Below, piece by piece: positions 26,231 to 34,742 of a stretch of 64,000 nt of DNA. The stretch covers positions 1,178,001-1,242,000 of the forward strand of contig NZ_CP051130.1 of assembly GCF_013378055.1 (NCBI RefSeq). The letters are read 5' to 3'. Under the pieces are notes generated by a model that saw only the letters and a program-made list of their open reading frames with translations, did not search any database and was not told the DNA's origin. Positions within the stretch are counted from its first letter, which is position 1. Every line of letters starts with the position of its first letter. Made by a program: the position numbers and the translations under genes. Source of the stretch: Parasphingopyxis sp. CP4. GTDB lineage: Bacteria > Pseudomonadota > Alphaproteobacteria > Sphingomonadales > Sphingomonadaceae.

Positions 26231-27228
26231 TGCGCGTCGTTTCCGGCATTCAGCCCACCGGCAATCTCCATCTCGGCAATTATCTCGGCGCGATCGTCAA
26301 CTGGGTTAAGATGCAGGAAGACGGCGATTGCTTTTTCTTCCTTGCGGATCTTCACGCTATTTCGCTGCCGACCAACGCAGCAGAACTAAGCGCGAGCACT
26401 CGCGAAATGGCCGCCGCGCTGATTGCGTCCGGCGTCGATCCAGATCGTTCGACACTGTTCAACCAGGCGCGCGTCCCGGCCCATGCAGAACTGCAATGGC
26501 TGCTGAGCGGCACGGCCAGGATGGGCTGGCTCAACCGGATGACGCAGTTCAAGGAAAAGTCCGGCAAGAACAAGGAAGGCTCGAGCATCGCGCTCTACGC
26601 CTATCCCGTTCTCCAGGCTGCCGACGTGCTGCTCTATCGCGCCACACATGTTCCGGTTGGGGAAGACCAGAAACAGCATCTCGAACTCGCTCGCGATATC
26701 GCCGAAAAATTCAATACGGACACGAACACCGAGACCTTCGTGCTGCCCGAACCCTATATCGGGAAGACGGCAGCGCGGATCATGTCTTTGCGGGATGGCT
26801 CGGCCAAGATGTCGAAATCCGATCCGTCGGATATGAGCCGGATCAACCTGTCCGATGATAGCGACCTGATCGCGAAAAAGGTCCGCAAGGCGCGCACCGA
26901 TCCCGAACCCCTGCCCGAGACGATGGAGGGCCTTGCCGAACGGCCGGAGGCGCGGAACCTCGTGACCATCTATGCAGCGCTGGCGAATGTCCCGACCGCT
27001 GATGTGCTCAGCGAGTTTGCTGGCAAGGGCTTTGGTGATTTCAAGCCCGCTCTGGCTGACCTCACGGTCGCGGTGCTTGAGCCCGTGTCTGCGCGCTTTA
27101 ATGAATTGAAAGACGATACGACGGCACTTGATGCGATTCTTGAGGCGGGGGGCGAGAAAGCGGCAGCCGCTGCAGCCCCTGCCCTTTCCGACACCTATCG
27201 CGCACTCGGCCTGCTTAGCGGTCGCTGA
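26230..27228 (+). CDS. trpS: Tryptophanyl-tRNA synthetase
   Basis: Charges tRNA-Trp. The 332-residue class I synthetase shows [17 protein letters not shown] (the HIGH-type motif, residues 5-21), [31 protein letters not shown] and the KMSKS-type signature [10 protein letters not shown] (about 196-205). Co-translated with murJ. A 7-bp hairpin follows the stop. Confidence 0.97.
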   Translation: MRVVSGIQPTGNLHLGNYLGAIVNWVKMQEDGDCFFFLADLHAISLPTNAAELSASTREMAAALIASGVDPDRSTLFNQARVPAHAELQWLLSGTARMGWLNRMTQFKEKSGKNKEGSSIALYAYPVLQAADVLLYRATHVPVGEDQKQHLELARDIAEKFNTDTNTETFVLPEPYIGKTAARIMSLRDGSAKMSKSDPSDMSRINLSDDSDLIAKKVRKARTDPEPLPETMEGLAERPEARNLVTIYAALANVPTADVLSEFAGKGFGDFKPALADLTVAVLEPVSARFNELKDDTTALDAILEAGGEKAAAAAAPALSDTYRALGLLSGR

Positions 27229-27248
27229 TTTCTGCGGCTTGCGCGTTC

Positions 27249-27268
27249 AAATCGCGTTCAGGCGATTT
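27249..27268 (+). terminator. Possible trpS terminator hairpin
   Basis: AAATCGC (27249-27255) pairs perfectly with GCGATTT (27262-27268) around the loop GTTCAG, 20 bases after the trpS stop. No U run follows, so it is at best a weak or Rho-assisted terminator. Confidence 0.35.
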
Positions 27269-27280
27269 GGTATAAAGGGA

Positions 27281-27313
27281 CGAAATACTATATATTGGTA
27301 GGATAGTATTTCG
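27281..27313 (+). promoter_or_regulatory. Perfect palindrome in front of the DUF4136 lipoprotein gene
   Basis: CGAAATACTA (27281-27290) and TAGTATTTCG (27304-27313) are exact inverted repeats with a 13-bp spacer, in an AT-rich window just before the ribosome-binding site GGAG of the next gene. The size and symmetry suit a dimeric repressor, or an RNA hairpin that would partly hide the ribosome-binding site. The spacer (TATATTGGTAGGA) holds no clear recognition sequence. Confidence 0.55.
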
Positions 27314-27323
27314 GAGAACCGTC

Positions 27324-27965
27324 ATGCCACGGACATTTCTTGCCTTTTTCGCGCCGCTCGCACTGCTCGCTGTTGCCGCCTGCACGACCCCGTTTCGGGC
27401 AGATGTCGCGCGCTTCCAGCAGATGCCCGCTCCGCAAGGACAGACATTCTTCGTCCAGCCCTATGATTCCGAAAAGGCTGCGGGCCTTGAGTTTTCAACC
27501 TACGCCAATCTCGTCACCGCGGAGCTGAGCCAATATGGCTACACCGCTGCACGCTCTGCCCAGGACGCAACGCTAGTCGTGACGATGGACTATGGCGTTG
27601 ATAATGGTCGCGAGCGGGTCGTCACTACGCCGGGTTATCGTCGCGGCTATTGGGGTTACAGCCCATTCTACAGTCGCCTCCGCTATCGCTCGCCATATTA
27701 TTATGGCTGGCATGACCCATTCTTCGATAGTGCCTTCGGCTACCCGGAGATCCGCAGCTACACCTTATACACCAGCGAACTGAACATGCGGATCGACAGG
27801 ACAGATACCGGCGAACCGGTATTCGAAGGACGCGCCCGCGCACGATCCCGCTCAGACACGCTGACCGAGCTGGTGCCAAATCTCATCGAAGCAATGTTCA
27901 CCGGGTTCCCGGGGAACTCGGGCGAAGAAGTTCGTATTACGGTGATGCCAGCCGAAGACGGATAG
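27324..27965 (+). CDS. DUF4136 family lipoprotein
   Basis: A 213-residue lipoprotein (lipobox LAVAAC, Cys residue 20) of the DUF4136 family. Residues 25-90 carry a typical start (FRADVARFQQMP). The centre has a Tyr/Arg-rich stretch (YRRGYWGYSPFYSRLRYRSP and following YYYG), and the end returns to FEGRARARSRS and LIEAMFTGFPG. Function unknown; family members sit in the envelope. Likely transcribed alone behind the palindrome at 27281-27313. Confidence 0.85.
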   Translation: MPRTFLAFFAPLALLAVAACTTPFRADVARFQQMPAPQGQTFFVQPYDSEKAAGLEFSTYANLVTAELSQYGYTAARSAQDATLVVTMDYGVDNGRERVVTTPGYRRGYWGYSPFYSRLRYRSPYYYGWHDPFFDSAFGYPEIRSYTLYTSELNMRIDRTDTGEPVFEGRARARSRSDTLTELVPNLIEAMFTGFPGNSGEEVRITVMPAEDG

Positions 27966-28040
27966 TCAGAAGGGCTACGACGACCAGAAGATCATCCGAT
28001 CATCTGTGAGCAACCGCAGCGTCCCTGATCGAGAAATCTT

Positions 28041-28334
28041 CTAGACGCTACCTTCAAAATTGCGAAGCTTGCGCGCGAAAACACGTGCATTCTTGCTGGG
28101 CTTTCCGTCATCGACCGGCAAGGTGATCGCGACTTTGCTGGCGCCGTCAAAGTCGATCGTCACCGGCACCTCAACCTTGGAGGACACGACTGTTGTCCGG
28201 CGAATAAAGCGATGTGCTTTTTCCGTATTTTCCAGCGCGAATTCCTTGCGCATTGTAGATTTGTCATCCGCCTTTGCCCAATCGGCCACTGGCGAACGCT
28301 TATCAGATTTCTTCTTTTTCTTATCATCGGACAT
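28041..28334 (-). CDS. Small lysine-rich protein, perhaps a degenerate pterin-dehydratase fold
   Basis: A 97-residue protein that I do not recognise firmly. The first 12 residues are almost all Lys, Asp and Ser (SDDKKKKKSDKR). From residue 22 the order of helices and strands (MRKEFALENTEKAHRFIRR, then VPVTIDF and VAITLP, then NARVFARKL) recalls pterin-4a-carbinolamine dehydratase, but its catalytic His-His-Pro is absent. If related, it would have lost the enzyme activity. It stands alone between two plus-strand genes and ends convergently with the DUF4136 gene. Confidence 0.6.
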   Translation of the reverse strand: MSDDKKKKKSDKRSPVADWAKADDKSTMRKEFALENTEKAHRFIRRTTVVSSKVEVPVTIDFDGASKVAITLPVDDGKPSKNARVFARKLRNFEGSV

Positions 28335-28496
28335 TGATTTTCCCCACTATAACTCTTTAATAAGAAATACGAATTTTTCCGCCGGCCAAAATCAAAAATG
28401 TAATACGAAGATTCTGGAAGTCCCGGCTTATCTGGCCTCAGTTTATTTATGAAAACTGCGCCTATCTGGTAATTTGGTTACGCCGAGCACGCTTGG

Positions 28497-28525
28497 TTGA
28501 CAAGAAATAATCGAAACGCAATATC
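28497..28525 (+). promoter_or_regulatory. Possible promoter of the sulfotransferase gene
   Basis: A perfect TTGACA (28497-28502) is followed after 17 bases by AATATC (28520-28525), a weak -10. It lies in an AT-rich 218-bp gap that otherwise holds no gene, about 28 bases before the GTG start. Confidence 0.35.
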
Positions 28526-28552
28526 GCTTGGAAGCCTTGGGGGGGGCAAAGT

Positions 28553-29308
28553 GTGAAAAAGTTCGTTTTCCTTTCGATGCCTCGTACAGGTTCAAGCATG
28601 GTCGTGCGTATGCTTCGGACTCATCCAGACATAATGTGCCTGCCGGCCATCTTTACTGAGAAGGGTTGGAAGCGTTGGGCCGAAGACAACCCGAATACGA
28701 GATCGGAAATGATCCAGAGGCTGGCGCAGCTTGCACCAGAATGGAATGATGTTGAGCGCCGGCTGTCCGGAATGGATGATCTCCTGGCAACGCTGGAGGA
28801 TCTCAACGGCGACAAGCGAGCCTTTGGGTTCAAGCAACATTTCGGAAAACCCGGCAGATCATCAACGCAACAGATTATCGATCTCAAATTGCCAACTCTG
28901 ATTCTCGATCGGAGCAACGTCCTGGCGTGTTATTCGTCAAGCAAGATCGCAAAGAAAACTGGCCAGGGATCACTTATCGATCCCGCCAAACGCCGACGCG
29001 CCAAGGTGGATTTTGTTCCCGACGAATTTTCATTGTTTCTGGCCCGACGCAGGAAGATCGACAAGCACTGGAACGGCGAATTGGAAAAGACCGGCGTCGA
29101 CACGATGACGCTCGAATATAACGAAGCGCGCACTCTCGCCGGAATGGAGCGGGTAGCCGAATTCCTCGGTCAAGAAGCGGGGAAGTTCGGCGATTGGGGG
29201 ACAGCAAAACGCAATTCAAACAACATCTTGAGTCGATTTTCCAACCCCGACAACGCCGAAGCCTATCTCGAGGCTCACGATCTGATGGATTGGGCCGAAG
29301 AAAACTAG
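28553..29308 (+). CDS. Sulfotransferase family protein
   Basis: A 251-residue P-loop protein of the sulfotransferase superfamily, which moves a sulfuryl group from PAPS. The N-terminal strand-loop KFVFLSMPRTGSSMVVRML carries the 5'-phosphosulfate loop (PRTGSS, residues 9-14), and LDRSNVLACYSS (about 117-128) has the Arg and Ser of the 3'-phosphate site. The acceptor is unknown; carbohydrate, lipid or peptide are possible. It starts at GTG 28553 after a run of eight G (28539-28546) that doubles as the ribosome-binding site. The gene is isolated in an AT-richer pocket between core genes, consistent with transfer. Confidence 0.82.
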   Translation: MKKFVFLSMPRTGSSMVVRMLRTHPDIMCLPAIFTEKGWKRWAEDNPNTRSEMIQRLAQLAPEWNDVERRLSGMDDLLATLEDLNGDKRAFGFKQHFGKPGRSSTQQIIDLKLPTLILDRSNVLACYSSSKIAKKTGQGSLIDPAKRRRAKVDFVPDEFSLFLARRRKIDKHWNGELEKTGVDTMTLEYNEARTLAGMERVAEFLGQEAGKFGDWGTAKRNSNNILSRFSNPDNAEAYLEAHDLMDWAEEN

Positions 29309-29350
29309 AGCACGCCTGCAAAGGCGATGCCGACAATCTCTAGACGCTAA

Positions 29351-30778
29351 CTAGTTTTCGAGTTTGCGGAGCAGCGAACGGACATCTGAATCGAGCTCGC
29401 TATCAGCTGCGCGCAATTCCTTGATGCGTTTGATCGCATGGATCACCGTGGTGTGATCACGACCCCCGAACCTTCTGCCAATCTCGGGCAGCGATCGCGG
29501 CGTCAAACGTTTGGCGAGATACATGGCAACTTGACGCGGCCGGGCAACTTCCCGTGCGCGACGTGCCGATGTCATCTCGGCATGGCGGATCCCATAATGT
29601 TCGCACACGCTACGCTGGATCTCATCGATCGTGATCCGCCGCTGTGAGTGGCGCAATAGATCAGCGAGCGTTTCCTGCGCAAAGGCAAGATCGATCGGCC
29701 GCTTGGAGAGCAGTGAGTATGCAACCACGCGCGTGAGCGCGCCTTCCAATTCACGGATGCTCGCCGAGAATCGTTGGGCCAGGAAGTCGGCGACATCGCG
29801 CGGCATATCGGCCTGCGGCATCTGGCCGAGCTTGTGCGAAACAATCCGGCGACGATGGTCGAGATCAGGCTGGCGCAAATCTGTAACCAGACCACCGGCG
29901 AGCCGCGAGGCAATGCGCTTGTCGACGGCGCCAAGTTCATGCGGCGGACGATCCGCGCTGATCACCAGACGATGGCCGGTTGCGATTATCTCGTTGATTG
30001 TATGGAAGAATTCTTCTTGTGTTGCTTCCTTGCCGGCGATGAATTGGACATCGTCAACCAGCAGAAGATCGGCCGAACGCAGCTTCTGCTTGAAGCCGAT
30101 CGTATCCTTTTCGCGCATCGCCGAAACGAACTCATACATGAACTTTTCAGCCGACATGTAGAGAACATTGGAGCGCGGCTTCTGGCGAAGAAACTCATGT
30201 CCGATCGCATGCAGGAGATGCGTTTTGCCAAGACCAGTACCGGCATGGATATAGAGCGAGCTGAACATCGGGACGCCGACATCGGCCATCATGCGCGCGG
30301 CATTGAAGGCAACTTCATTGGCCGTACCGGTCACGAAGTTTGAAAAGACGTAACGATTTTCCAGTGGTGTACCGATGCTGTCACCACTCGTGCCGGTCAG
30401 CTGTTCGGTCGGAGGCAGGACATCTTCTTCACCGACAATGAACAGAGCCGGACGTGATGCGCCTTCCGCAGCGACGATATCGATCTCACGCACACTTGGA
30501 ACAGTGGCGCGCCATGCATAACGCAGGCGATCGGAATAATGTTCGCGAACCCAGTCCGCCATGAAATGCGATGGCAGTTCGAGTCGAACCTGTCCCGCTT
30601 CCTCTTCAAACCCGATCAGCTTCATCGGCTTGAGCCAATGATCAAATGTCCGCGCACCCAGATCGCGGCGCAGTCCATTTCGAATGGCCTGCCATGCTGC
30701 CTCAAAAGGCTGGTGTGAATCTACGCTGTCGGTGTTGGAATCGGAATCACTACCATCGAGTCCATTATCCTGCCGCAC
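29351..30778 (-). CDS. dnaA: Chromosomal replication initiator DnaA
   Basis: DnaA binds DnaA boxes and melts the origin. The 475-residue protein has domain I (about 23-90, FEAAWQAIRNGLRRDLG), a short acidic linker, the AAA+ domain with Walker A HAGTGLGKTHLLHA (about 184) and Walker B LLLVDDVQF, the sensor regions, and the DNA-binding domain IV with the signature GGRDHTTVIHAIKRI near the end. The order dnaA-rpsT-mutM-ubiE matches many alphaproteobacteria. It is transcribed from the 441-bp gap before rpsT. Confidence 0.98.
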   Translation of the reverse strand: MRQDNGLDGSDSDSNTDSVDSHQPFEAAWQAIRNGLRRDLGARTFDHWLKPMKLIGFEEEAGQVRLELPSHFMADWVREHYSDRLRYAWRATVPSVREIDIVAAEGASRPALFIVGEEDVLPPTEQLTGTSGDSIGTPLENRYVFSNFVTGTANEVAFNAARMMADVGVPMFSSLYIHAGTGLGKTHLLHAIGHEFLRQKPRSNVLYMSAEKFMYEFVSAMREKDTIGFKQKLRSADLLLVDDVQFIAGKEATQEEFFHTINEIIATGHRLVISADRPPHELGAVDKRIASRLAGGLVTDLRQPDLDHRRRIVSHKLGQMPQADMPRDVADFLAQRFSASIRELEGALTRVVAYSLLSKRPIDLAFAQETLADLLRHSQRRITIDEIQRSVCEHYGIRHAEMTSARRAREVARPRQVAMYLAKRLTPRSLPEIGRRFGGRDHTTVIHAIKRIKELRAADSELDSDVRSLLRKLEN

Positions 30779-30877
30779 GCAACAAACCTCCCCTTACGAC
30801 TTCTAACCCCATCCAATATGGCCTGATGTTGCTTGCGACACCTAGACCCCCCGTTGCGCCGGACAGAAAAAGGGTTC

Positions 30878-30899
30878 TGCGAAAATTGGGATTTTCGCA
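30878..30899. promoter_or_regulatory. 9-bp perfect hairpin upstream of dnaA
   Basis: TGCGAAAAT (30878-30886) and ATTTTCGCA (30891-30899) pair perfectly around the loop TGGG, about 100 bases before the dnaA start. It may lie in the dnaA leader RNA or be a protein site. Confidence 0.45.
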
Positions 30900-30923
30900 T
30901 TGCACTCGTGACTGGCGACTGTG

Positions 30924-30951
30924 TCGGTCGGGAAGAATCGCTACCGACCGA
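30924..30951. promoter_or_regulatory. 8-bp inverted repeat upstream of dnaA
   Basis: TCGGTCGG (30924-30931) and CCGACCGA (30944-30951), exact inverted repeats with a 12-bp spacer, about 150 bases before the dnaA start. The arm length and spacing (about two helix turns centre to centre) suit a dimeric regulator of dnaA. Confidence 0.4.
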
Positions 30952-31159
30952 GAGACTGTTTGATGAATTGTTAACGCGCTCAAAGCAAGGGGGCCGAGAG
31001 TCAAAAAATTGAAATAAATGGGGTTGACACGCAGAGCTGCCAATCCTGCTGTGATCCGCAGTAAAGCTTTGTTTTTTAAGTGGTTATAGCCACTTCAATG
31101 GAAGCCCATTCGATTCGCTGATCGTGCGACTCGTTGAGATTCCAAGTGTAACGTTTCTG

Positions 31160-31199
31160 AAAAAAATTTTTTCGGTGACCGGCGTGGCCCACCGGTCAC
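31160..31199 (-). terminator. Intrinsic terminator of rpsT
   Basis: Read on the minus strand after the rpsT stop: GTGACCGG (31199-31192) and CCGGTCAC (31182-31175) form a perfect 8-bp stem; after an A-rich stretch a run of seven T (31166-31160) follows. Confidence 0.7.
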
Positions 31200-31219
31200 A
31201 TGACAAATCGACGACAGGC

Positions 31220-31483
31220 CTATTTGAGGGCAGCGACGCGCTTTGACAGACGCGACAATTTGCGTGCCGCAGTGTTCTTATGGAAGATTCCCTTGGCAAC
31301 ACCGCGAGCCAATTCAGGCTGCATGGCCTGCAACGCTTCGTTCGCTACCTTCTTGTCACCCGCTTCAACTGCCGCCTCAACATTCTTGATGGACGTGCGA
31401 ATCCGGCTCACCCGGTTGGTGTTTACAACAGCGGCCCGGTTGTTCCGGCGAATGCGTTTCTTGGCCTGCAATGTATTGGCCAT
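31220..31483 (-). CDS. rpsT: 30S ribosomal protein S20
   Basis: An 87-residue basic protein with the S20 pattern: [20 protein letters not shown] at the start, [20 protein letters not shown] in the middle and [20 protein letters not shown] at the end. It binds 16S rRNA early in 30S assembly. It lies between mutM and dnaA, as in related genomes. Confidence 0.97.
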   Translation of the reverse strand: MANTLQAKKRIRRNNRAAVVNTNRVSRIRTSIKNVEAAVEAGDKKVANEALQAMQPELARGVAKGIFHKNTAARKLSRLSKRVAALK

Positions 31484-31588
31484 AATAAACCTCGATCATT
31501 TCAAAATAATAAGGTGCGGACGCGCCGCACCGAAAGCGGATGGCACCTAGCTACACACGCGGCTCAGGTCAAGTGGAGAGGCGCGTTT

Positions 31589-32401
31589 TCAGTGCTGGCA
31601 TTGTGGGCAATAAAATGTCGATCGACCGCCATCGACACGCCGTCTTATCTGGCCCCCGCACGCACACGGCTCCCCTTCCCGTCCATAGGCGCGCCAGCTT
31701 TTGAAGAAATAGCCGAGCTCGCCATCGGGCCGGGCATAGTCGCGCAGGCTCGAACCACCGGCCTCAATTGCTGACTGCAAGATTTCCTTGATCGCTAAGA
31801 CCAGCCGTTCGAGCCGCGCGATCCGAATACGTCCGCCGGCCGTACCCGGTGCTATATGCGATTGGTGGAGCGCTTCGCAGACATAGATGTTGCCGAGCCC
31901 AGCAACGACGCGCTGATCCAGAAGCAATGCCTTGATGCTTCCCTTACGACCGGTCAGCGCGCCTTTGAGATAGGCTGGTGAAAAGTCCGGCCCCAGTGGT
32001 TCAGGGCCAAGCGCAACAAATGGTGCGAATTGATCGAGCGCGGCAGTCTCGATCAGATCGAGTGATCCGAATCGCCGCGGGTCATTAAGCGCCACGCTTT
32101 TGCCTTCGGAGGTTTGGATAACGAGGTGATCGTGTTTTCCGATCTCGTCCGGTTCGAGTCGCCAGCGTCCCGACATGCCAAGATGGAAGATCAGGGTATC
32201 GCCGCGGTCAGTATCGATCAGGCCATATTTGGCGCGCCGCCCAAGCCCGGTGACCATCGCTCCGGTTAGGCGTTGGCGCAGGTCAGCCGGTATCGGGCGC
32301 CTGAGATCGGGCCGTCGCGGCTCGACCGAGACGAGGCGGCGACCTGCCAAGACAGGCTCAAGACCGCGCACGGTCGTTTCGACTTCTGGAAGTTCCGGCA
32401 T
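31589..32401 (-). CDS. mutM: Formamidopyrimidine-DNA glycosylase
   Basis: Removes 8-oxoguanine and other oxidised purines and nicks the abasic site. The mature protein must start with Pro after Met, so ATG 32401 (MPELPEVETTVRGL) is the start. Other marks are the Lys and Glu near the N-terminus, the H2TH region with VVAGLGNIYVCEALHQSHI (about 165-185) and the C-terminal zinc finger CACGGQIRR...FYCPQCQH with four Cys. 270 residues, normal family length. Divergent from ubiE. Confidence 0.97.
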   Translation of the reverse strand: MPELPEVETTVRGLEPVLAGRRLVSVEPRRPDLRRPIPADLRQRLTGAMVTGLGRRAKYGLIDTDRGDTLIFHLGMSGRWRLEPDEIGKHDHLVIQTSEGKSVALNDPRRFGSLDLIETAALDQFAPFVALGPEPLGPDFSPAYLKGALTGRKGSIKALLLDQRVVAGLGNIYVCEALHQSHIAPGTAGGRIRIARLERLVLAIKEILQSAIEAGGSSLRDYARPDGELGYFFKSWRAYGREGEPCACGGQIRRRVDGGRSTFYCPQCQH

Positions 32402-32478
32402 CACAAACAGCTAAGTTGCGTTTGCGAGCACGGCAAGGCTTGGCTAGAGGATCAAGCCTTCCCATTTGGGGGATATCA

Positions 32479-33213
32479 ATGACCGACGAAACAGTTTCCT
32501 TTGGCTATGAAGACATAGCCCCCGACGAAAAGACGCGCCGTGTAGGCGGTGTCTTTTCCAATGTGGCGTCCAGCTACGATCTGATGAATGATGCAATGTC
32601 GGGCGGCATGCATCGTCTATGGAAAGATCGCTTCGTGCGGCGGCTGAAACCACGGGCTGGCGAAGTCGTGCTCGATATGGCCGGCGGCACCGGAGACATC
32701 GCCTTTCGCATCGCGCGCCGTGGTGCATCGGTTACGGTTGCCGATATCAATCCGGAGATGCTGCAGGTGGGCATGGAGCGCGCCGATAAACGTAAGATAG
32801 AAGGTTTGCTCTGGGCCGAAGAAAATGCCGAACAGCTGAGCTTCGCCGACAAGAGCTTCGACGCCTATACGATTGCGTTCGGGATCCGCAACGTGACCCA
32901 TATCGATCAGGCTCTTGCAGAGGCGCATCGCGTTCTCAAACGGGGCGGCCGTTTTTTCTGCCTCGAATTTTCTACGACCCTGTGGCCGGGTTTTGCCGAG
33001 GCATATGATCTCTATTCGCACAAGATCGTTCCCAAGATTGGCCAGGCACTCGCCAAGGATGAAGACAGCTATCGCTATCTGATCGAATCGATCCGCCGTT
33101 TCCCCGATATGGAAAAGTTCAAAGGCATGATTGCCGATGCCGGCTTCACCCAGTGCAGCGTTGAACCGATGCTCGGTGGCCTCGTTGCCATCCATAGCGG
33201 CTATCGCATTTGA
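32479..33213 (+). CDS. ubiE: Ubiquinone/menaquinone biosynthesis methyltransferase UbiE
   Basis: SAM-dependent C-methylation in ubiquinone synthesis. The 244-residue protein has VGGVFSNVASSYDLMNDAMS (about 22-41), motif I VLDMAGGTGDIAFRIA (about 65-80), FGIRNVTHIDQAL and the C-terminal RRFPDMEKFKGMIADAGF. ATG 32479 is chosen for its family-typical start and the GGGGGAT just upstream. The next gene, ubiB, begins at TTG inside the stop (TTGA). Confidence 0.96.
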   Translation: MTDETVSFGYEDIAPDEKTRRVGGVFSNVASSYDLMNDAMSGGMHRLWKDRFVRRLKPRAGEVVLDMAGGTGDIAFRIARRGASVTVADINPEMLQVGMERADKRKIEGLLWAEENAEQLSFADKSFDAYTIAFGIRNVTHIDQALAEAHRVLKRGGRFFCLEFSTTLWPGFAEAYDLYSHKIVPKIGQALAKDEDSYRYLIESIRRFPDMEKFKGMIADAGFTQCSVEPMLGGLVAIHSGYRI

Positions 33214-34742
33214 CCCGTCCTAGAACACATATCTGGCGGCTTCTTAAATGGGGCCGCACGCTGGCCCGGCATGGCGCACTCAGCGGGATCGAACGTGATC
33301 CGCTGACGCCTCCCCCCGTAAAACGGATGATCCGCATCGCCCGGTTTGGGGCGCGGGTGCCGAAACAGCCCGCCTATGCCGATGCCTTCCAGGCGATCGG
33401 ACCGGCGGCGATCAAGCTCGGCCAGACCTTGGCCACGCGCCCTGATCTTGTCGGCGAAGAGGCAACCCATGATCTGATGCGGCTTCAGGATCGGCTACCC
33501 CCGATCCCGTTCAAGCAGATTGAGCAGGCTATTGCCGGGTCATTCGACAAGCCGATTGATACGCTGTTTTCGGAAATCGATCCCGAGCCGGTTGGCGCCG
33601 CTTCAATCGCTCAGGTTCACAAGGCTGTGACCACAGATGGACGAACAGTTGCCGTAAAAGTCTTGCGCTCCGGCATCGAAAAAGAATTTGCGCGCGACAT
33701 AGACACCTATGAATGGGCGGCGACCCAAGTCGAAGCCATGGGCGGTGAGCTCGCGCGCCTCCGACCACGCCTGACAATCGAAACCTTCAAACGCTGGACG
33801 GCCCGTGAACTTGATTTGCGTCGCGAAGCTGCGTCAGCGTCAGAGCTGGCAGAAGGCATGCAAGCGGAACCCGATTTCGTAGTGCCGGAAATCGACTGGC
33901 AGCGCACCGGTGGCCGGGTCATGACGCTGCAATGGTTTGACGGGATCAAGATATCGAATCGCGAGGCGCTAGACGCCGCAGGCCATGATCGCAAAGCGTT
34001 GGCCGGGAAACTGGTCCGCGCCTTTCTCCGCCAAGCGATCTCAGAAGGCTTTTTCCATGCCGACATGCATCAGGGAAATCTGTTCGTCCTGCCGGATGGC
34101 AAGATTGCTGCAATCGACTTTGGCATCATGGGCCGGGTCGATCGGCGCGCACGTCTCTGGTTGGCGGAAATTCTCTACGGCCTGATCACCGGTAATTATA
34201 AGCGCGTTGCGGAAATTCATTTCGAAGCCGGCTATGTTCCGAGCTATCACAATGTCGCCGAGTTCGCGACGGCGCTTCGGGCTGTTGGCGAACCGATTCG
34301 CGGACTGCCGGTGAAAGACATCTCGATCGGCCAGATGCTCGACGGACTATTCGCCATCACGCGCGATTTCGACATGCAGACCCAGCCGCACCTTCTTCTC
34401 CTGCAAAAGACCATGGTGATGGTCGAAGGCGTCGCAACGAGCCTCGATCCGGACGTCAACATGTGGGAGACGGCGAAGCCATTCGTCGGTGAGTGGTTGC
34501 GCAGCGAATTGGGTCCCGAGGCGGCGCTTGCCGACAGGCTGCGCGAAGATATTGGAACGCTGGCGCGCCTGCCGGAGCTGGTACGGCGGCTTGAAGCGGA
34601 GATTCCAAACAGGGGCGCCGCGCCTCCTGCCCCGCCACTGCGCGATGTCGAGGTCGTGACTTTTGGAAATGGCTGGAAATACTGGCTCGTCGCGGCCTTG
34701 GGGGCAGGCCTTGGCGTTGCAGGAACTTGGTATTGGTTATGA
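33210..34742 (+). CDS. ubiB: Ubiquinone biosynthesis kinase-like protein UbiB
   Basis: UbiB is an atypical protein-kinase-like ATPase needed for ubiquinone synthesis. The 510-residue protein shows the ADCK/UbiB marks: IKLGQTLATRPDL (KxGQ motif, about 71), EPVGAASIAQVHKA (Ala-rich loop), the Lys in VAVKVLR, FFHADMHQGNLF (about 284), DFGIMGR (about 305) and a C-terminal membrane helix (YWLVAALGAGLGVAGTWYWL). It starts at TTG 33210 coupled to ubiE, and ends overlapping the next ATG (ATGA). Confidence 0.94.
   Translation: MTRPRTHIWRLLKWGRTLARHGALSGIERDPLTPPPVKRMIRIARFGARVPKQPAYADAFQAIGPAAIKLGQTLATRPDLVGEEATHDLMRLQDRLPPIPFKQIEQAIAGSFDKPIDTLFSEIDPEPVGAASIAQVHKAVTTDGRTVAVKVLRSGIEKEFARDIDTYEWAATQVEAMGGELARLRPRLTIETFKRWTARELDLRREAASASELAEGMQAEPDFVVPEIDWQRTGGRVMTLQWFDGIKISNREALDAAGHDRKALAGKLVRAFLRQAISEGFFHADMHQGNLFVLPDGKIAAIDFGIMGRVDRRARLWLAEILYGLITGNYKRVAEIHFEAGYVPSYHNVAEFATALRAVGEPIRGLPVKDISIGQMLDGLFAITRDFDMQTQPHLLLLQKTMVMVEGVATSLDPDVNMWETAKPFVGEWLRSELGPEAALADRLREDIGTLARLPELVRRLEAEIPNRGAAPPAPPLRDVEVVTFGNGWKYWLVAALGAGLGVAGTWYWL

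Larger units (their letters stand above)
30779..31219. other. dnaA-rpsT intergenic region
   Basis: No gene is seen in these 441 bases. They hold the dnaA promoter and leader, two perfect inverted repeats (described separately), the rpsT terminator and the imperfect palindrome AAGTGG-TTATAG-CCACTT (31078-31095). No cluster of consensus DnaA boxes (TTATCCACA) was found, so I do not call it an origin. Confidence 0.6.

Noticed and set aside
31024-31052. Promoter starting at TTGACA 31024
   Set aside because: No acceptable -10 follows at 16-18 bases, and no plus-strand gene starts nearby.
31078-31095. Terminator hairpin AAGTGG...CCACTT
   Set aside because: The T run is on the wrong side for either strand, and a better rpsT terminator lies at 31160-31199.
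30779-31219. Chromosomal origin next to dnaA
   Set aside because: No cluster of DnaA boxes or AT-rich unwinding region is seen; in many alphaproteobacteria the origin is not beside dnaA.
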